Shown: positions 1 through 7,249 of the stretch, one piece after another
Position numbering within the stretch: the first letter of the stretch is position 1
How the letters are laid out: every line of letters starts with the position of its first letter
From: an uncultured Muribaculaceae bacterium
GTDB lineage: Bacteria; Bacteroidota; Bacteroidia; Bacteroidales; Muribaculaceae
Assembly: GCA_910578305.1 (NCBI GenBank)
Contig: CAJTQH010000010.1
Coordinates: 293-21,472, forward strand
DNA length: 21,180 bases
Direction: 5' to 3'
Made by a program: the position numbers and the translations under genes
The notes under the pieces: model-generated
The model's input: only the letters and a program-made list of their open reading frames with translations
Told to the model about the DNA's origin: nothing
Databases searched by the model: none

Positions 1-284
1 CCACCCGCTCCGGACAACTTTACGATAAATTCGTCGGATTCATTTCCGACATGGAAAAAATCAAGAAGGGACTCGATTCCGCCACATCTGCATTTGACGG
101 AGCCATAAACAAACTGTCACAAGGCAAAGGCAATCTGGTGGGTCGTGCCGAATCACTGAGACTATTAGGCATAAAAGCATCCAAAAATATTCCCAAGGCC
201 TATACCGACAACAACGACGACATCCCCGACCGTATTACGGCTGCAGACAATCAATCGTCGGACGAAGCCACCCCCGAACGATAA
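1..284 (+). CDS. rmuC: RmuC-family DNA recombination protein, C-terminal end (partial)
   Basis: This is the 3' end of a gene that enters from the left edge; codons are in phase from base 3 and it ends at TAA 282-284. The visible 93 residues include LYDKFVGFISDMEKI, then a helical stretch and NKLSQGKGNLVGRAESLRLL, which is the usual C-terminal end of RmuC proteins. RmuC has a coiled coil followed by a nuclease-like core and is linked to limiting recombination at inverted repeats; the core lies outside the window. The last 30 or so residues are polar and rich in Asp, Asn and Ser, a typical variable tail. The 3' end overlaps the convergent sigma-factor gene by 34 bases. The family call rests only on this C-terminal signature. 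Confidence 0.82.
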   Translation, partial: TRSGQLYDKFVGFISDMEKIKKGLDSATSAFDGAINKLSQGKGNLVGRAESLRLLGIKASKNIPKAYTDNNDDIPDRITAADNQSSDEATPER

Positions 285-775
285 TCCTTAAGCTGTACAC
301 GCAGTTTCTGTCTGGCATAATAAATACGGCTTTTCACCGTGCCCACAGGCAGATTCATATAGTCGGCTATCTCCGAATACTTATATCCGGCCAAGTGCAT
401 CGAAAATGGCACTTTGTATTCAGGAGTAAAACCGTCGATAGCTTCATGCACCTCTTTTACTGTATATGAATTTTCCGGCGATGAATATGCATGCTGCGGA
501 GCATTGAGATGATAAAGGTCTTCGGTGGAATCAAGCACAGTGACACCACGGGCCGCACGCCTGTAGTTGTTGATGAAAATATTGCGCATAATAGTAAATA
601 CCCAACCCTTGAAATTTGTATTATCCAGATATTTATCCTCGTTATCAAGCGCTTTCAGTGTAGTATCCTGTAATAAATCGTAAGCATCGTCTCGATTGGA
701 AGTAAGTATATATGCAAAATTGAGCATATTGGCTTGCAATGCCACCAATCGTTCTTGAAATTTTCTACTATTCAT
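251..775 (-). CDS. ECF-type RNA polymerase sigma factor (sigma-70 family)
   Basis: The 174-residue product has the two-domain layout of extracytoplasmic-function sigma factors. Region 2 lies at about residues 15-78, with the core-binding motif DLLQDTTLKAL (33-43) and the promoter-melting stretch FKGWVFTIMRNIFINNYRR (55-73). Region 4 lies at about 107-162, with the helix-turn-helix YKYSEIADYMNLPVGTVKSR (131-150). It should direct RNA polymerase to a dedicated set of promoters. No anti-sigma factor gene is visible next to it, so its partner must be elsewhere or absent. No TAnnTTTG box was found upstream, so the gene may not use the housekeeping promoter type. A nested inverted repeat ends 3 bases before the start codon. 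The acidic and serine tail overlaps rmuC on the other strand. The target regulon cannot be read from this sequence. Confidence 0.9.
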   Translation of the reverse strand: MNSRKFQERLVALQANMLNFAYILTSNRDDAYDLLQDTTLKALDNEDKYLDNTNFKGWVFTIMRNIFINNYRRAARGVTVLDSTEDLYHLNAPQHAYSSPENSYTVKEVHEAIDGFTPEYKVPFSMHLAGYKYSEIADYMNLPVGTVKSRIYYARQKLRVQLKDYRSGVASSDD

Positions 776-778
776 AGT

Positions 779-828
779 TGTAGCGGATAAGATTAAGTAT
801 AAAGTCTTATGCTTTGAAAACCGCTACA
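779..828 (-). promoter_or_regulatory. Nested inverted repeat in the leader of the sigma-factor gene
   Basis: An outer arm TGTAGCGG (779-786) pairs perfectly with CCGCTACA (821-828). Directly inside it, ATAAGA (787-792) pairs with TCTTAT (805-810). Ten bases (811-820) bulge on one side. The structure starts 3 bases upstream of the sigma-factor ATG (775-773), so as RNA it would sit at the ribosome entry site; as DNA it could be an operator. Its function is inferred from position only. Confidence 0.45.
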
Positions 829-971
829 GCTGCATTAATGTTCCATAAAACCGGTAAAATCAGTCAAGTTTTATGTTTTTTACGTGCATTTTCACATCAT
901 TTTACGATAAAATCCATATAGATCCGTCACGATAGATATACGCAGTATCCCTTTAAATCCAATCTACGACA

Positions 972-1127
972 TCAATAATACAGCTCATTTATCTGTACAA
1001 GTCCTGAAACGGATTTCACTTCTGCGTCACTGTCGCATACACTCCATTCACCGAAATACTGATGTTTCACGATAGACTGATATGAATTATCACCAAGAAT
1101 GTAAGAATAAGGAAAATATGTAGCCAT
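972..1127 (-). CDS. Possible small protein of 51 residues, unknown function
   Basis: An open frame on the minus strand can start at the ATG at 1127-1125 and stops at TGA 974-972; the open frame continues upstream to 1220. The product begins MATYFPYSYILGDNSYQS and ends in ELYY, with no membrane segment or motif I recognise. In its favour, codon choice looks ordinary for the neighbours and the composition is protein-like. A near-match to the Bacteroidales -7 box, AACATTTG, lies on the same strand at 1197-1190, about 60 bases upstream. Against it, the size is within chance for an AT-rich gap and there is no clear family. It could equally be a gene remnant. Confidence 0.28.
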   Translation of the reverse strand: MATYFPYSYILGDNSYQSIVKHQYFGEWSVCDSDAEVKSVSGLVQINELYY

Positions 1128-1386
1128 TGTGATGAACGATTTTAAAAGATTAAAATTACAATTACACTCAGATAACACAGGCCCTGGGTCAAATGTTCTA
1201 AAACGGCCGTTATTTAACATCTATTAACCCAAAACCATCACTCCATACTTCAACAACGTCATTCATAATAATCACCCATCCCTCAAAAATGCCCCGGTAG
1301 ATATACACAATGATCTAAAACCTCTTTAGACCTCACATTTGACTGCATAGACCCGGCGAAATATGGCCACTATCAAAAAAAGTTGC

Positions 1387-1394
1387 TACATTTG
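1387..1394 (+). promoter_or_regulatory. Bacteroidales -7 box (TACATTTG) of the dCMP deaminase operon
   Basis: TACATTTG matches the TAnnTTTG consensus exactly. The -33 TTG is poor at the expected place: TATGG, with TGG at 1364-1366, 20 bases upstream. The box lies downstream of the first possible ATG (1363), which argues that translation starts at 1426. Confidence 0.6.
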
Positions 1395-1425
1395 CGTCCT
1401 AAACAACGAAATCACACAATGGTTG

Positions 1426-1854
1426 ATGGAAAATCAAGATAAACAAGAACTGCTTGACCGACGCTATCTCAGGATGGCACACATCTGGGCCGAAAATTCA
1501 TATTGCCGTCGCAGACAAGTTGGCGCCATTCTGGTAAAAGGCCAAATGATAATCTCTGATGGATTCAACGGCACCCCTGCCGGATTTGAAAACGTATGCG
1601 AAGATTGCAATGGCGACACAAAGCCATATGTTCTACATGCCGAAGCCAATGCCATAACAAAAGTGGCTCGCAGCAACAATTCGTCGCAAGGATCCACTCT
1701 ATACGTCACTGCATCGCCTTGCCTGGAATGCGCAAAACTCATCATTCAGGCAGGAATAACTCGTGTAGTATACAATGAAACCTACCGTATTACTGACGGA
1801 CTTGACCTGTTGAAACGCGCCGGAATAGAATGCAAACATATTGAAAACCTGTAG
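1426..1854 (+). CDS. Deoxycytidylate (dCMP) deaminase
   Basis: The product, 142 residues from this start, is a zinc-dependent deaminase that converts dCMP to dUMP, the substrate of thymidylate synthase. The zinc and catalytic signature HAE (71-73) and PCLEC (98-102) is intact. FNGTPAG (47-53) and the Cys-rich VCEDCNG segment are typical of the dCMP deaminase/ComEB branch rather than cytidine deaminase. The start is set at 1426 because an in-frame ATG at 1363 lies upstream of the likely -7 box at 1387-1394, and because MENQDKQELLDRRY gives the usual family length. It heads a tight operon with the S41 protease gene (22-base gap) and the 5-formyl-THF cyclo-ligase gene. The link to folate is plausible, because thymidylate synthesis consumes methylene-THF. 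Confidence 0.92.
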   Translation: MENQDKQELLDRRYLRMAHIWAENSYCRRRQVGAILVKGQMIISDGFNGTPAGFENVCEDCNGDTKPYVLHAEANAITKVARSNNSSQGSTLYVTASPCLECAKLIIQAGITRVVYNETYRITDGLDLLKRAGIECKHIENL

Positions 1855-1876
1855 GACACCATCTCATATCAGCATT

Positions 1877-3529
1877 ATGACCCCTGACAATAAACGAGCA
1901 TCAATATGGATGCCGCTCATCATTGCAACCTCATTAAGTCTCGGCATCTGGATCGGATCGGCATTTTTTGGAGGAATTAAACCGGGCGACAGCATAATAT
2001 ATGACAAGTTACACACAATAATGACATATATTGATGACCAATATGTCGATGAGATAAGTACCGACAGCCTCATTGAAAAAGCGCTCCCCGACATATTAGC
2101 TCAGCTCGATCCGCATACAGCCTACATTCCGGCATCGGATCTACAGGCCATGAACGATGAACTTGACGGAAGCTTCAGCGGCATCGGCATTACGTTCAAC
2201 ATGCTTACCGACACCATAACGGTACTTGAAGTCATATCCGGAGGCCCGTCAGAAAAAGTGGGCATAATGGCCGGCGACAGAATCATTGCCATAGACGACT
2301 CTCTGGTTGCAGGACAAAAGTGGAGTCAGGAACGGGTAATACGCTCACTACGCGGACCGAAAGACTCTATTGTCAACTTAAGCATCAAACGCAATAGTGC
2401 TGCCGAGCCCATACAATTCACTGTAACACGAGGCGATATCCCGGTAACCTCTATTGATGCCTGCTATATGCTTGATGAAAGCACCGGATTCCTGAAAATC
2501 AACAAATTCGGCAAAAACACATTCGATGAATTCCTCAATTCGATGGTACTTCTCCAATCCAATGGCGCTTCAAACCTTATTTTAGATCTTCGTGGCAACG
2601 GTGGCGGATACATGGAACCGGCTATACTTATGGCCAACCAATTCCTGTCGAGAGGAGACTTGATAGTATCAACTCGCGGACGCAAATCCAGCATGAATTC
2701 CGATACACAAGCAGACGGTACAGGTTCTTTCAAAAACATACAACTCGCCGTTCTGCTCGATGAATATTCGGCAAGCGCCAGCGAGATATTCGCCGGAGCT
2801 ATTCAGGACAATGACCGCGGACTAATCATAGGCCGTCGCTCTTTCGGGAAGGGATTGGTACAGCAACAGATCGATCTTCCTGATCAAAGTGCTATGCGTC
2901 TGACCGTAGCTCGATATTACACCCCTTCGGGCAGATGTATACAAAAGAGCTATACCCCCGGCAACACGATAAACTACATGAATGAAATCGCCGACAGATA
3001 TTCTCACGGCGAAGGCTTCAGCGCCGACAGCATGCATATTGACAAATCTCAGATATACCACACTACATCCGGCCGTAAAGTATATGGCGGCGGTGGCATA
3101 ATCCCAGATGTATATGTTCCGGGAGACACTACTGGATTGTCAAATTACTATATAGACATTTTCAATGCAGGCCTGTTGCAGAAATTCGCGTTCAGATACA
3201 CCGATTCCAATCGTGCTCGTCTTGAAGAATCATCCAACGTTCAGGAATTACTGAAAAATATGCCTTCCGACGAATCGTTGTTACAAGAATTTGTTCGGTA
3301 TGCCAAGACCGAAGCCGGAATTCCGCCAAGGTGGTACTACATAAACATTTCACGCAATCTGATTGTTAGTCAACTGAAGGCCTTGATTGCCCGAGATGTA
3401 TTAGGCACATCCGCATATTACGAAGTAATCAACTCGTCTGATACACCGGTACGTCGAGCTTTTGAAGAACTACAGCTCGGCAATGCAACCGCGCCGATCA
3501 AAGATAAGCCAACTGAATCGGAATTATGA
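1877..3529 (+). CDS. S41-family carboxy-terminal processing protease (CtpA-like)
   Basis: This 550-residue protein is a membrane-anchored serine protease with a PDZ domain. An N-terminal hydrophobic segment (about 11-31) acts as signal anchor and puts the rest in the periplasm. A helical region follows, with LDPHTAYIPASDL (77-89), then the PDZ domain (about 92-175) and the S41 core. The nucleophile lies in the SASASE motif (298-303), and the general-base lysine is in SFGKGLVQQ (K325). An extra C-terminal domain of roughly 150 residues is common in Bacteroidetes members. Family members trim the C termini of secreted or envelope proteins; the substrate here is unknown. An upstream ATG at 1841 would overlap the deaminase gene by 14 bases; ATG 1877 is preferred because it puts a short basic segment before the membrane helix. 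The stop overlaps the next start (ATGA). Confidence 0.92.
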   Translation: MTPDNKRASIWMPLIIATSLSLGIWIGSAFFGGIKPGDSIIYDKLHTIMTYIDDQYVDEISTDSLIEKALPDILAQLDPHTAYIPASDLQAMNDELDGSFSGIGITFNMLTDTITVLEVISGGPSEKVGIMAGDRIIAIDDSLVAGQKWSQERVIRSLRGPKDSIVNLSIKRNSAAEPIQFTVTRGDIPVTSIDACYMLDESTGFLKINKFGKNTFDEFLNSMVLLQSNGASNLILDLRGNGGGYMEPAILMANQFLSRGDLIVSTRGRKSSMNSDTQADGTGSFKNIQLAVLLDEYSASASEIFAGAIQDNDRGLIIGRRSFGKGLVQQQIDLPDQSAMRLTVARYYTPSGRCIQKSYTPGNTINYMNEIADRYSHGEGFSADSMHIDKSQIYHTTSGRKVYGGGGIIPDVYVPGDTTGLSNYYIDIFNAGLLQKFAFRYTDSNRARLEESSNVQELLKNMPSDESLLQEFVRYAKTEAGIPPRWYYINISRNLIVSQLKALIARDVLGTSAYYEVINSSDTPVRRAFEELQLGNATAPIKDKPTESEL

Positions 3530-4074
3530 ACAAAGACACCATCAGACGACAGGTAAAAGCTCGCAAAGCACTTCTAACCGACAAAGAACGTGTCGATGCA
3601 GCAAAAAAAGTATTCGATCAACTGGAAAGCCTTGCAGCTTTTGTCATGAGCGAGAGAATTTTGATCTACAACTCGCTACCCGATGAATTGCCGACACGAA
3701 ACTTCATCGACCGATGGCAAGCGAATAAACGATTTTTTCTGCCTCGCGTAAATGGTGTTGATCTTGACATATTGCCTTATGACAAGACCCGCATGCAGAT
3801 GGGAGCGTTCAGAATAGAAGAACCTTCGGGAGACGATATTCAAAATGCTACATCAATAGACTTGATTGTGGTACCAGCTGTGGCCTATGACCGATACGGC
3901 AACAGGGTTGGCAGAGGCAAAGGTTATTACGACAGACTGCTTAGACGCACAAAAGCCTTGACCATAGGAGTCGCCTACGATTTTCAGCTAATGGACGAAA
4001 TCACCACCGAGCCTCACGATGTGCCGGTTGATATTGTTATTACCGAATCAGGCACATATTTCACGCATCGCTAA
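3526..4074 (+). CDS. 5-formyltetrahydrofolate cyclo-ligase
   Basis: This enzyme (MTHFS, YgfA/Fau family) uses ATP to turn 5-formyl-THF into 5,10-methenyl-THF, returning a storage or inhibitory folate to the one-carbon pool in the cytoplasm. At 182 residues it is family length. The N-terminal basic helix IRRQVKARKALL (6-17) and the strongly conserved C-terminal loop RYGNRVGRGKGYYDRLL (123-139) bind ATP and substrate. DLIVVPAVAYD (112-122) is the preceding conserved strand. Its start overlaps the stop of the protease gene by four bases (ATGA), so the two are almost certainly translationally coupled. A protease between two nucleotide/folate genes is an operon arrangement whose functional meaning I cannot read. 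Confidence 0.94.
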   Translation: MNKDTIRRQVKARKALLTDKERVDAAKKVFDQLESLAAFVMSERILIYNSLPDELPTRNFIDRWQANKRFFLPRVNGVDLDILPYDKTRMQMGAFRIEEPSGDDIQNATSIDLIVVPAVAYDRYGNRVGRGKGYYDRLLRRTKALTIGVAYDFQLMDEITTEPHDVPVDIVITESGTYFTHR

Positions 4075-4090
4075 CAACTCCGGCCGCAAC

Positions 4091-4121
4091 TTGGGTTAGT
4101 GATAAAAATTGACTACCTTTG
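4091..4121 (+). promoter_or_regulatory. Bacteroidales promoter of the ABC-F gene
   Basis: TTG at 4091-4093, a 20-base spacer and TACCTTTG at 4114-4121 match the TTG-N19-21-TAnnTTTG consensus. The expected transcript start, near 4128, lies downstream of the first possible ATG (4099) and supports translation from 4150. Confidence 0.75.
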
Positions 4122-4149
4122 CATAGTCAATCAGAGAATCACAACCACA

Positions 4150-6114
4150 ATGGTATCGATAAATAATCTAAGTGTAGAGTTCAGTGCGAAATCACTTTTT
4201 GACAACATAAGCTATGTCATAAACCGAAAGGATAAGATAGCCCTCGTAGGCAAAAACGGAGTCGGCAAATCCACTATGCTCAAAATCATAGCCGGATTAC
4301 AAACTCCAACTTCCGGGGCCGTGGCCGTACCTCAGGATGTTACCATCGGATACCTTCCACAGCAAATGGAGATAAGCGACAGCCTTACTGTGATCGAAGA
4401 GGCTCGAAAGGCTTTTTCTAAAATTGACCGGATGCACGTTCAATTACAGAATATGACCGACGAACTCGCTGAACGCACCGATTACGACTCTCCGGACTAT
4501 CATAATCTTATCGACCGCATGACATCTCTGACCGAGCGTTTGGGAATTGAAAACAGCAACAATTGTGAAGCTGAAATGGAAAAAACCCTTATGGGACTCG
4601 GCTTCTCACGTGCCGACTTCAACCGACACACGTCTGAATTCAGTGGCGGATGGCGTATGCGTATCGAACTTGCTAAAATTCTGCTCACCCACCCGGACGT
4701 ACTACTGCTCGACGAGCCGACAAACCACCTCGACATCGAGTCTATACAATGGCTTGAGCATTTTCTGACAACAAAAACAAATGCTGTGGTACTCGTGAGC
4801 CACGACCGTGCTTTTATCGACAATGTGACAAACCGCACAATTGAAATTTCCCTGGGCAAGATCTACGATTATGCAGTGAATTACTCCCGATACGTAGCTC
4901 TGCGTCAAGAACGGATTGAGCAACAAATGCGCGCATACCAGAACCAACAAAAGCAAATTCAGGAAACAGAGGAATTCATCGAAAGATTTCGCTATAAAGC
5001 CACCAAAAGCGTTCAGGTACAAAGCCGCATAAAGCAGTTGGCAAAAATAGATCGCATTGAAGTAGATGAAGTAGATACTTCACACCTCAATCTCAGATTT
5101 CCGCCAGCTCCGCGATCTGGAGACTATCCGATAATAGCCGAAAATGTTGGCAAGAAATATGGAGACCATCAAGTATTCGATCATGCCGAATTCACGATAA
5201 AACGTGGCGAAAAAGTAGCGTTTGTTGGTAAGAACGGCGAGGGAAAATCCACGCTTGTGAAGTGTATCATGGGAGAGATACCATATACCGGAACCTTGAA
5301 AATCGGTCATAATGTAAAAATCGGATACTTTGCACAGAATCAGGCACAATTGCTTGATGGCGAAATAACGGTATTCGACACCATCGACCGTGTAGCAGTA
5401 GGAGACATTCGCACTAAAATACGAGACATTCTCGGAGCATTCATGTTTGGAGGCGAAGCTTCTGACAAAAAAGTAAAAGTCCTTTCTGGTGGCGAGAAAA
5501 CACGTCTGGCCTTAATCAGACTCCTGCTTGAACCAGTCAATCTACTCATTCTCGACGAGCCGACAAACCATCTCGACATGACCACTAAAGACATCCTAAA
5601 GCAAGCCATCAAGGATTTCAATGGGACAGTCATTGTTGTGAGCCACGACCGCGAATTTCTTGACGGACTGGTGGAAAAAGTATATGAATTCGGAGGAGGT
5701 AAAGTACTAGAATGTCTTGGTGGCATATATGAATTTCTTGAGAAAAAGAAATTAGCATCCCTCGATGAACTTGAATTGTCAAAATCACCCGCAACGGCAA
5801 GCACACAATCTCAATCTGAACAAAAGGCCGAAACAACTCCGGCTATCGCTCCTCAAGCATCAGCCAAACGTCTGAGCTATGCCGAACAGAAAGAAAGAGA
5901 AAAGCTCATAAAAAAAGCAAAGAAACGGGTATCGGACGCCGAAGCTATGATAGCCGATATCGAAGCTTCTATAACCGATACTGAAAACAAAATGTCGCAA
6001 GGGGAATATGATGCCGAACTTTACGATCAGCACTCTCGCCTGCAGAAACGTCTTGAAAATGCAATGAGCGAATGGGAGCTCGCAACAATGGAACTTGATA
6101 GCTTCAATGAGTAA
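4150..6114 (+). CDS. ABC-F family ATP-binding protein
   Basis: This 654-residue soluble protein has two ABC ATPase domains and no membrane domain, which defines the ABC-F class. ABC-F proteins bind the ribosomal E site; they tune or rescue translation, and some protect against antibiotics. Domain 1 has Walker A GKNGVGKST (34-42), signature FSGGW (164-168), Walker B VLLLDEP (184-190) and switch SHDR (217-220). The inter-domain linker is helical and basic (about 240-305). Domain 2 has GKNGEGKST (360-368), LSGGEK (445-450), LLILDEP (465-471) and SHDRE (498-502). A low-complexity Ser/Thr/Gln spacer (about 545-572) leads to a C-terminal coiled coil (about 575-650), as in Uup-like members. The start follows the promoter at 4091-4121. 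Antibiotic resistance cannot be claimed: it looks like a housekeeping member. Confidence 0.93.
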   Translation: MVSINNLSVEFSAKSLFDNISYVINRKDKIALVGKNGVGKSTMLKIIAGLQTPTSGAVAVPQDVTIGYLPQQMEISDSLTVIEEARKAFSKIDRMHVQLQNMTDELAERTDYDSPDYHNLIDRMTSLTERLGIENSNNCEAEMEKTLMGLGFSRADFNRHTSEFSGGWRMRIELAKILLTHPDVLLLDEPTNHLDIESIQWLEHFLTTKTNAVVLVSHDRAFIDNVTNRTIEISLGKIYDYAVNYSRYVALRQERIEQQMRAYQNQQKQIQETEEFIERFRYKATKSVQVQSRIKQLAKIDRIEVDEVDTSHLNLRFPPAPRSGDYPIIAENVGKKYGDHQVFDHAEFTIKRGEKVAFVGKNGEGKSTLVKCIMGEIPYTGTLKIGHNVKIGYFAQNQAQLLDGEITVFDTIDRVAVGDIRTKIRDILGAFMFGGEASDKKVKVLSGGEKTRLALIRLLLEPVNLLILDEPTNHLDMTTKDILKQAIKDFNGTVIVVSHDREFLDGLVEKVYEFGGGKVLECLGGIYEFLEKKKLASLDELELSKSPATASTQSQSEQKAETTPAIAPQASAKRLSYAEQKEREKLIKKAKKRVSDAEAMIADIEASITDTENKMSQGEYDAELYDQHSRLQKRLENAMSEWELATMELDSFNE

Positions 6115-6168
6115 TCACGTCCTTTGATCAAACACTTCCTTATCAAAATATTCAATTCTGACCGCCAA

Positions 6169-6396
6169 TCAGCAACACTTTCTGGCGGCTCGAACTGAAT
6201 CTCGTTCCACATAAAATTTTATCATCGAATAAAGAATAGATTGGAATGGCGATAATACATCATCAGGATTAACTCCGAGCAAAATATCTGCTGCGAGGGC
6301 CTCTACAATCGCCTTACGATCTGACTCAGGCAATGCCTTAACCGTATTGACGACATGCGGAGTGATGATTATGGATGTTTCAAGAGCGGAATTCAT
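6169..6396 (-). CDS. Small conserved-looking protein, 75 residues, unknown function
   Basis: The product starts MNSALETSIIITPHVVNTVK and continues with LPESDRKAIVEALAADILLG, then LSPFQSILYSMIKFYVERDS, and ends in KCC. It looks like a compact all-helical cytoplasmic protein with no signal peptide. The pattern is familiar to me from Bacteroidales hypothetical proteins, but I cannot give a function. The open frame reaches upstream to 6489, but a -7 box TATCTTTG on the minus strand (6447-6440) lies inside that extension, so the ATG at 6396 is the likely start, with a leader of about 40 bases. It converges on the ABC-F gene with a 54-base gap. A short inverted repeat CCGCCA/TGGCGG (6162-6188) spans its stop codon and might help transcription end. 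Confidence 0.62.
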   Translation of the reverse strand: MNSALETSIIITPHVVNTVKALPESDRKAIVEALAADILLGVNPDDVLSPFQSILYSMIKFYVERDSVRAARKCC

Positions 6397-6439
6397 GGCA
6401 AATAAATTAGATATTATCGAGGATTCATTATTATATATG

Positions 6440-6447
6440 CAAAGATA
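6440..6447 (-). promoter_or_regulatory. Bacteroidales -7 box (TATCTTTG) of the 75-residue gene
   Basis: On the minus strand TATCTTTG matches TAnnTTTG exactly. The -33 region at the expected distance is weak. The expected start is about 35-40 bases upstream of the ATG at 6396. Confidence 0.55.
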
Positions 6448-6799
6448 ATGCCCTGCATGGGCCATAACACCGCACACAGACGCCAACAATACCTAAAATA
6501 TATAGGTGTGTATGGTATGATACGTCAGCCTTATTTATCAGCAAAAATAATTCAGCTCCAGAATAAGCTCGGCATTTTTAATCTAAAGTCAAATCTTGTT
6601 TAGCCTATATCGGTATTAACAAATTGAAAAAATATTCATTTTGTCGTTAACGCCTGCAAAAAACACTGGCAATTAAGCTATTAAAAGCTAAAAGTACACA
6701 TATAAAGCAATAACTTCAACTCTCAATATTGTTATACATGTGTAAATTCGCATGAAATCAAGCAATTAGAGAATTATCCTTAGTCTCATGCACTTCGTT

Positions 6800-6807
6800 T
6801 ACATTTG
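6800..6807 (+). promoter_or_regulatory. Orphan -7-like box TACATTTG
   Basis: TACATTTG matches the -7 consensus and is followed by CAC, as at 7177. No TTG stands at the matching -33 position and no gene follows within 400 bases. It may start a long leader or a noncoding RNA, or be part of the GTTTAC repeat that it overlaps. Confidence 0.35.
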
Positions 6808-7065
6808 CACATAATTAGGTTTTGTGTTTACGATTGTTTATGGGATAATTCGAGTTACAAACGTAAACCCCAAATAAACCTCTCCATGCGTTTACATCTG
6901 AAACCCTTATTACCGCCAATAAGCGCGATTAACATCCGTAATTCAGGTCGCTTACAATTGTTTACATACCCACACAATTACCCATTAACATCTATTATTG
7001 TTTCATATAACTCATTGTAATTCACTAGCAATACAATGCTAGATCGTAGCAAAACTTTAATATAT

Positions 7066-7080
7066 TATCGCCGCGCGATA
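7066..7080. repeat. Short palindrome TATCGC-cgc-GCGATA
   Basis: A perfect 6-base inverted repeat with a 3-base centre sits in a GC-rich patch inside otherwise AT-rich noncoding DNA. A second short inverted repeat, CGCGC/GCGCG, follows at 7072-7091. The dyad is the right size for an operator, but no partner is known. Confidence 0.35.
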
Positions 7081-7176
7081 CACTTTGCGCGTACGCCGCA
7101 CCTCCATTCAGCATAATAACCCATATATCAGAATCATATGCTTGATATCGCCACTTATTATTTAAGTTACATCCAG

Positions 7177-7184
7177 TACATTTG
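7177..7184 (+). promoter_or_regulatory. Upstream -7-like box TACATTTG before the Xre gene
   Basis: TACATTTG, followed by CAC, lies 96 bases upstream of the main Xre-gene promoter box. At the -33 position there is TTA (7155-7157) instead of TTG, so it would be a weaker second promoter. Confidence 0.4.
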
Positions 7185-7249
7185 CACTTGTGAATTACAA
7201 ACAAATACGCCTATTTACATTTCAACACACACTGTTTACATATTCATAG

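Larger units (their letters stand above)
776..1386. other. Long intergenic region between the sigma-factor gene and the dCMP deaminase operon
   Basis: About 610 bases separate two divergent genes. It holds the sigma-gene leader hairpin, one doubtful minus-strand small ORF (972-1127), and a short inverted repeat TCTAAA-acctc-TTTAGA at 1314-1330. No tRNA, CRISPR or insertion-sequence feature was recognised in the rest. Confidence 0.6.
6797..7241 (+). repeat. Iterated GTTTAC motif array (about six copies)
   Basis: GTTTACAT occurs at 6797-6804, 6890-6897, 6960-6967 and 7234-7241. GTTTACG occurs at 6826-6832, and GTTTACGT occurs in reverse at 6868-6861. The first copy extends to GTTTACATTTGC and the reverse copy to GTTTACGTTTGT, so the site may be GTTTACRTTTGY, 12 bases long. 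GTTTATG at 6836-6842 is a possible degenerate copy. Six copies of a hexamer in about 450 bases is more than expected by chance even in AT-rich DNA. A regulator-binding role is inferred. Confidence 0.5.
6448..7249. other. AT-rich noncoding region with iterated motifs
   Basis: About 800 bases hold no convincing gene. It contains repeated GTTTAC motifs (6797-7241), two TACATTTGCAC boxes (6800 and 7177), a hairpin CTAGCA/TGCTAG at 7025-7042 and a small GC-rich island at 7066-7099 with palindromes. It is clearly richer in A and T than the flanking genes. It lies upstream of the Xre regulator gene and is probably its control region or the remains of an acquired segment. Confidence 0.6.

Noticed and set aside
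817..844. GGAAC on the minus strand (844-840) as an autoregulatory ECF promoter for the sigma-factor gene
   Set aside because: The downstream element that would match an ECF -10 lies at the wrong distance (TCAAA about 22 bases away), so the support is too weak.
4150..6114. ABC-F gene as an antibiotic-resistance determinant
   Set aside because: Its inter-domain linker is not visibly extended as in target-protection proteins, and its core-genome setting fits a housekeeping member.
6123..6132. TTTGATCAAA palindrome between the ABC-F gene and the 75-residue gene
   Set aside because: A 10-base palindrome of this composition is expected by chance and lies in a short convergent gap without promoter context.
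6805..7020. Open frame of 71 codons in the AT-rich gap
   Set aside because: It starts at a TTG inside a promoter-like repeat, its product has no protein-like pattern, and the DNA is dominated by repeated motifs.
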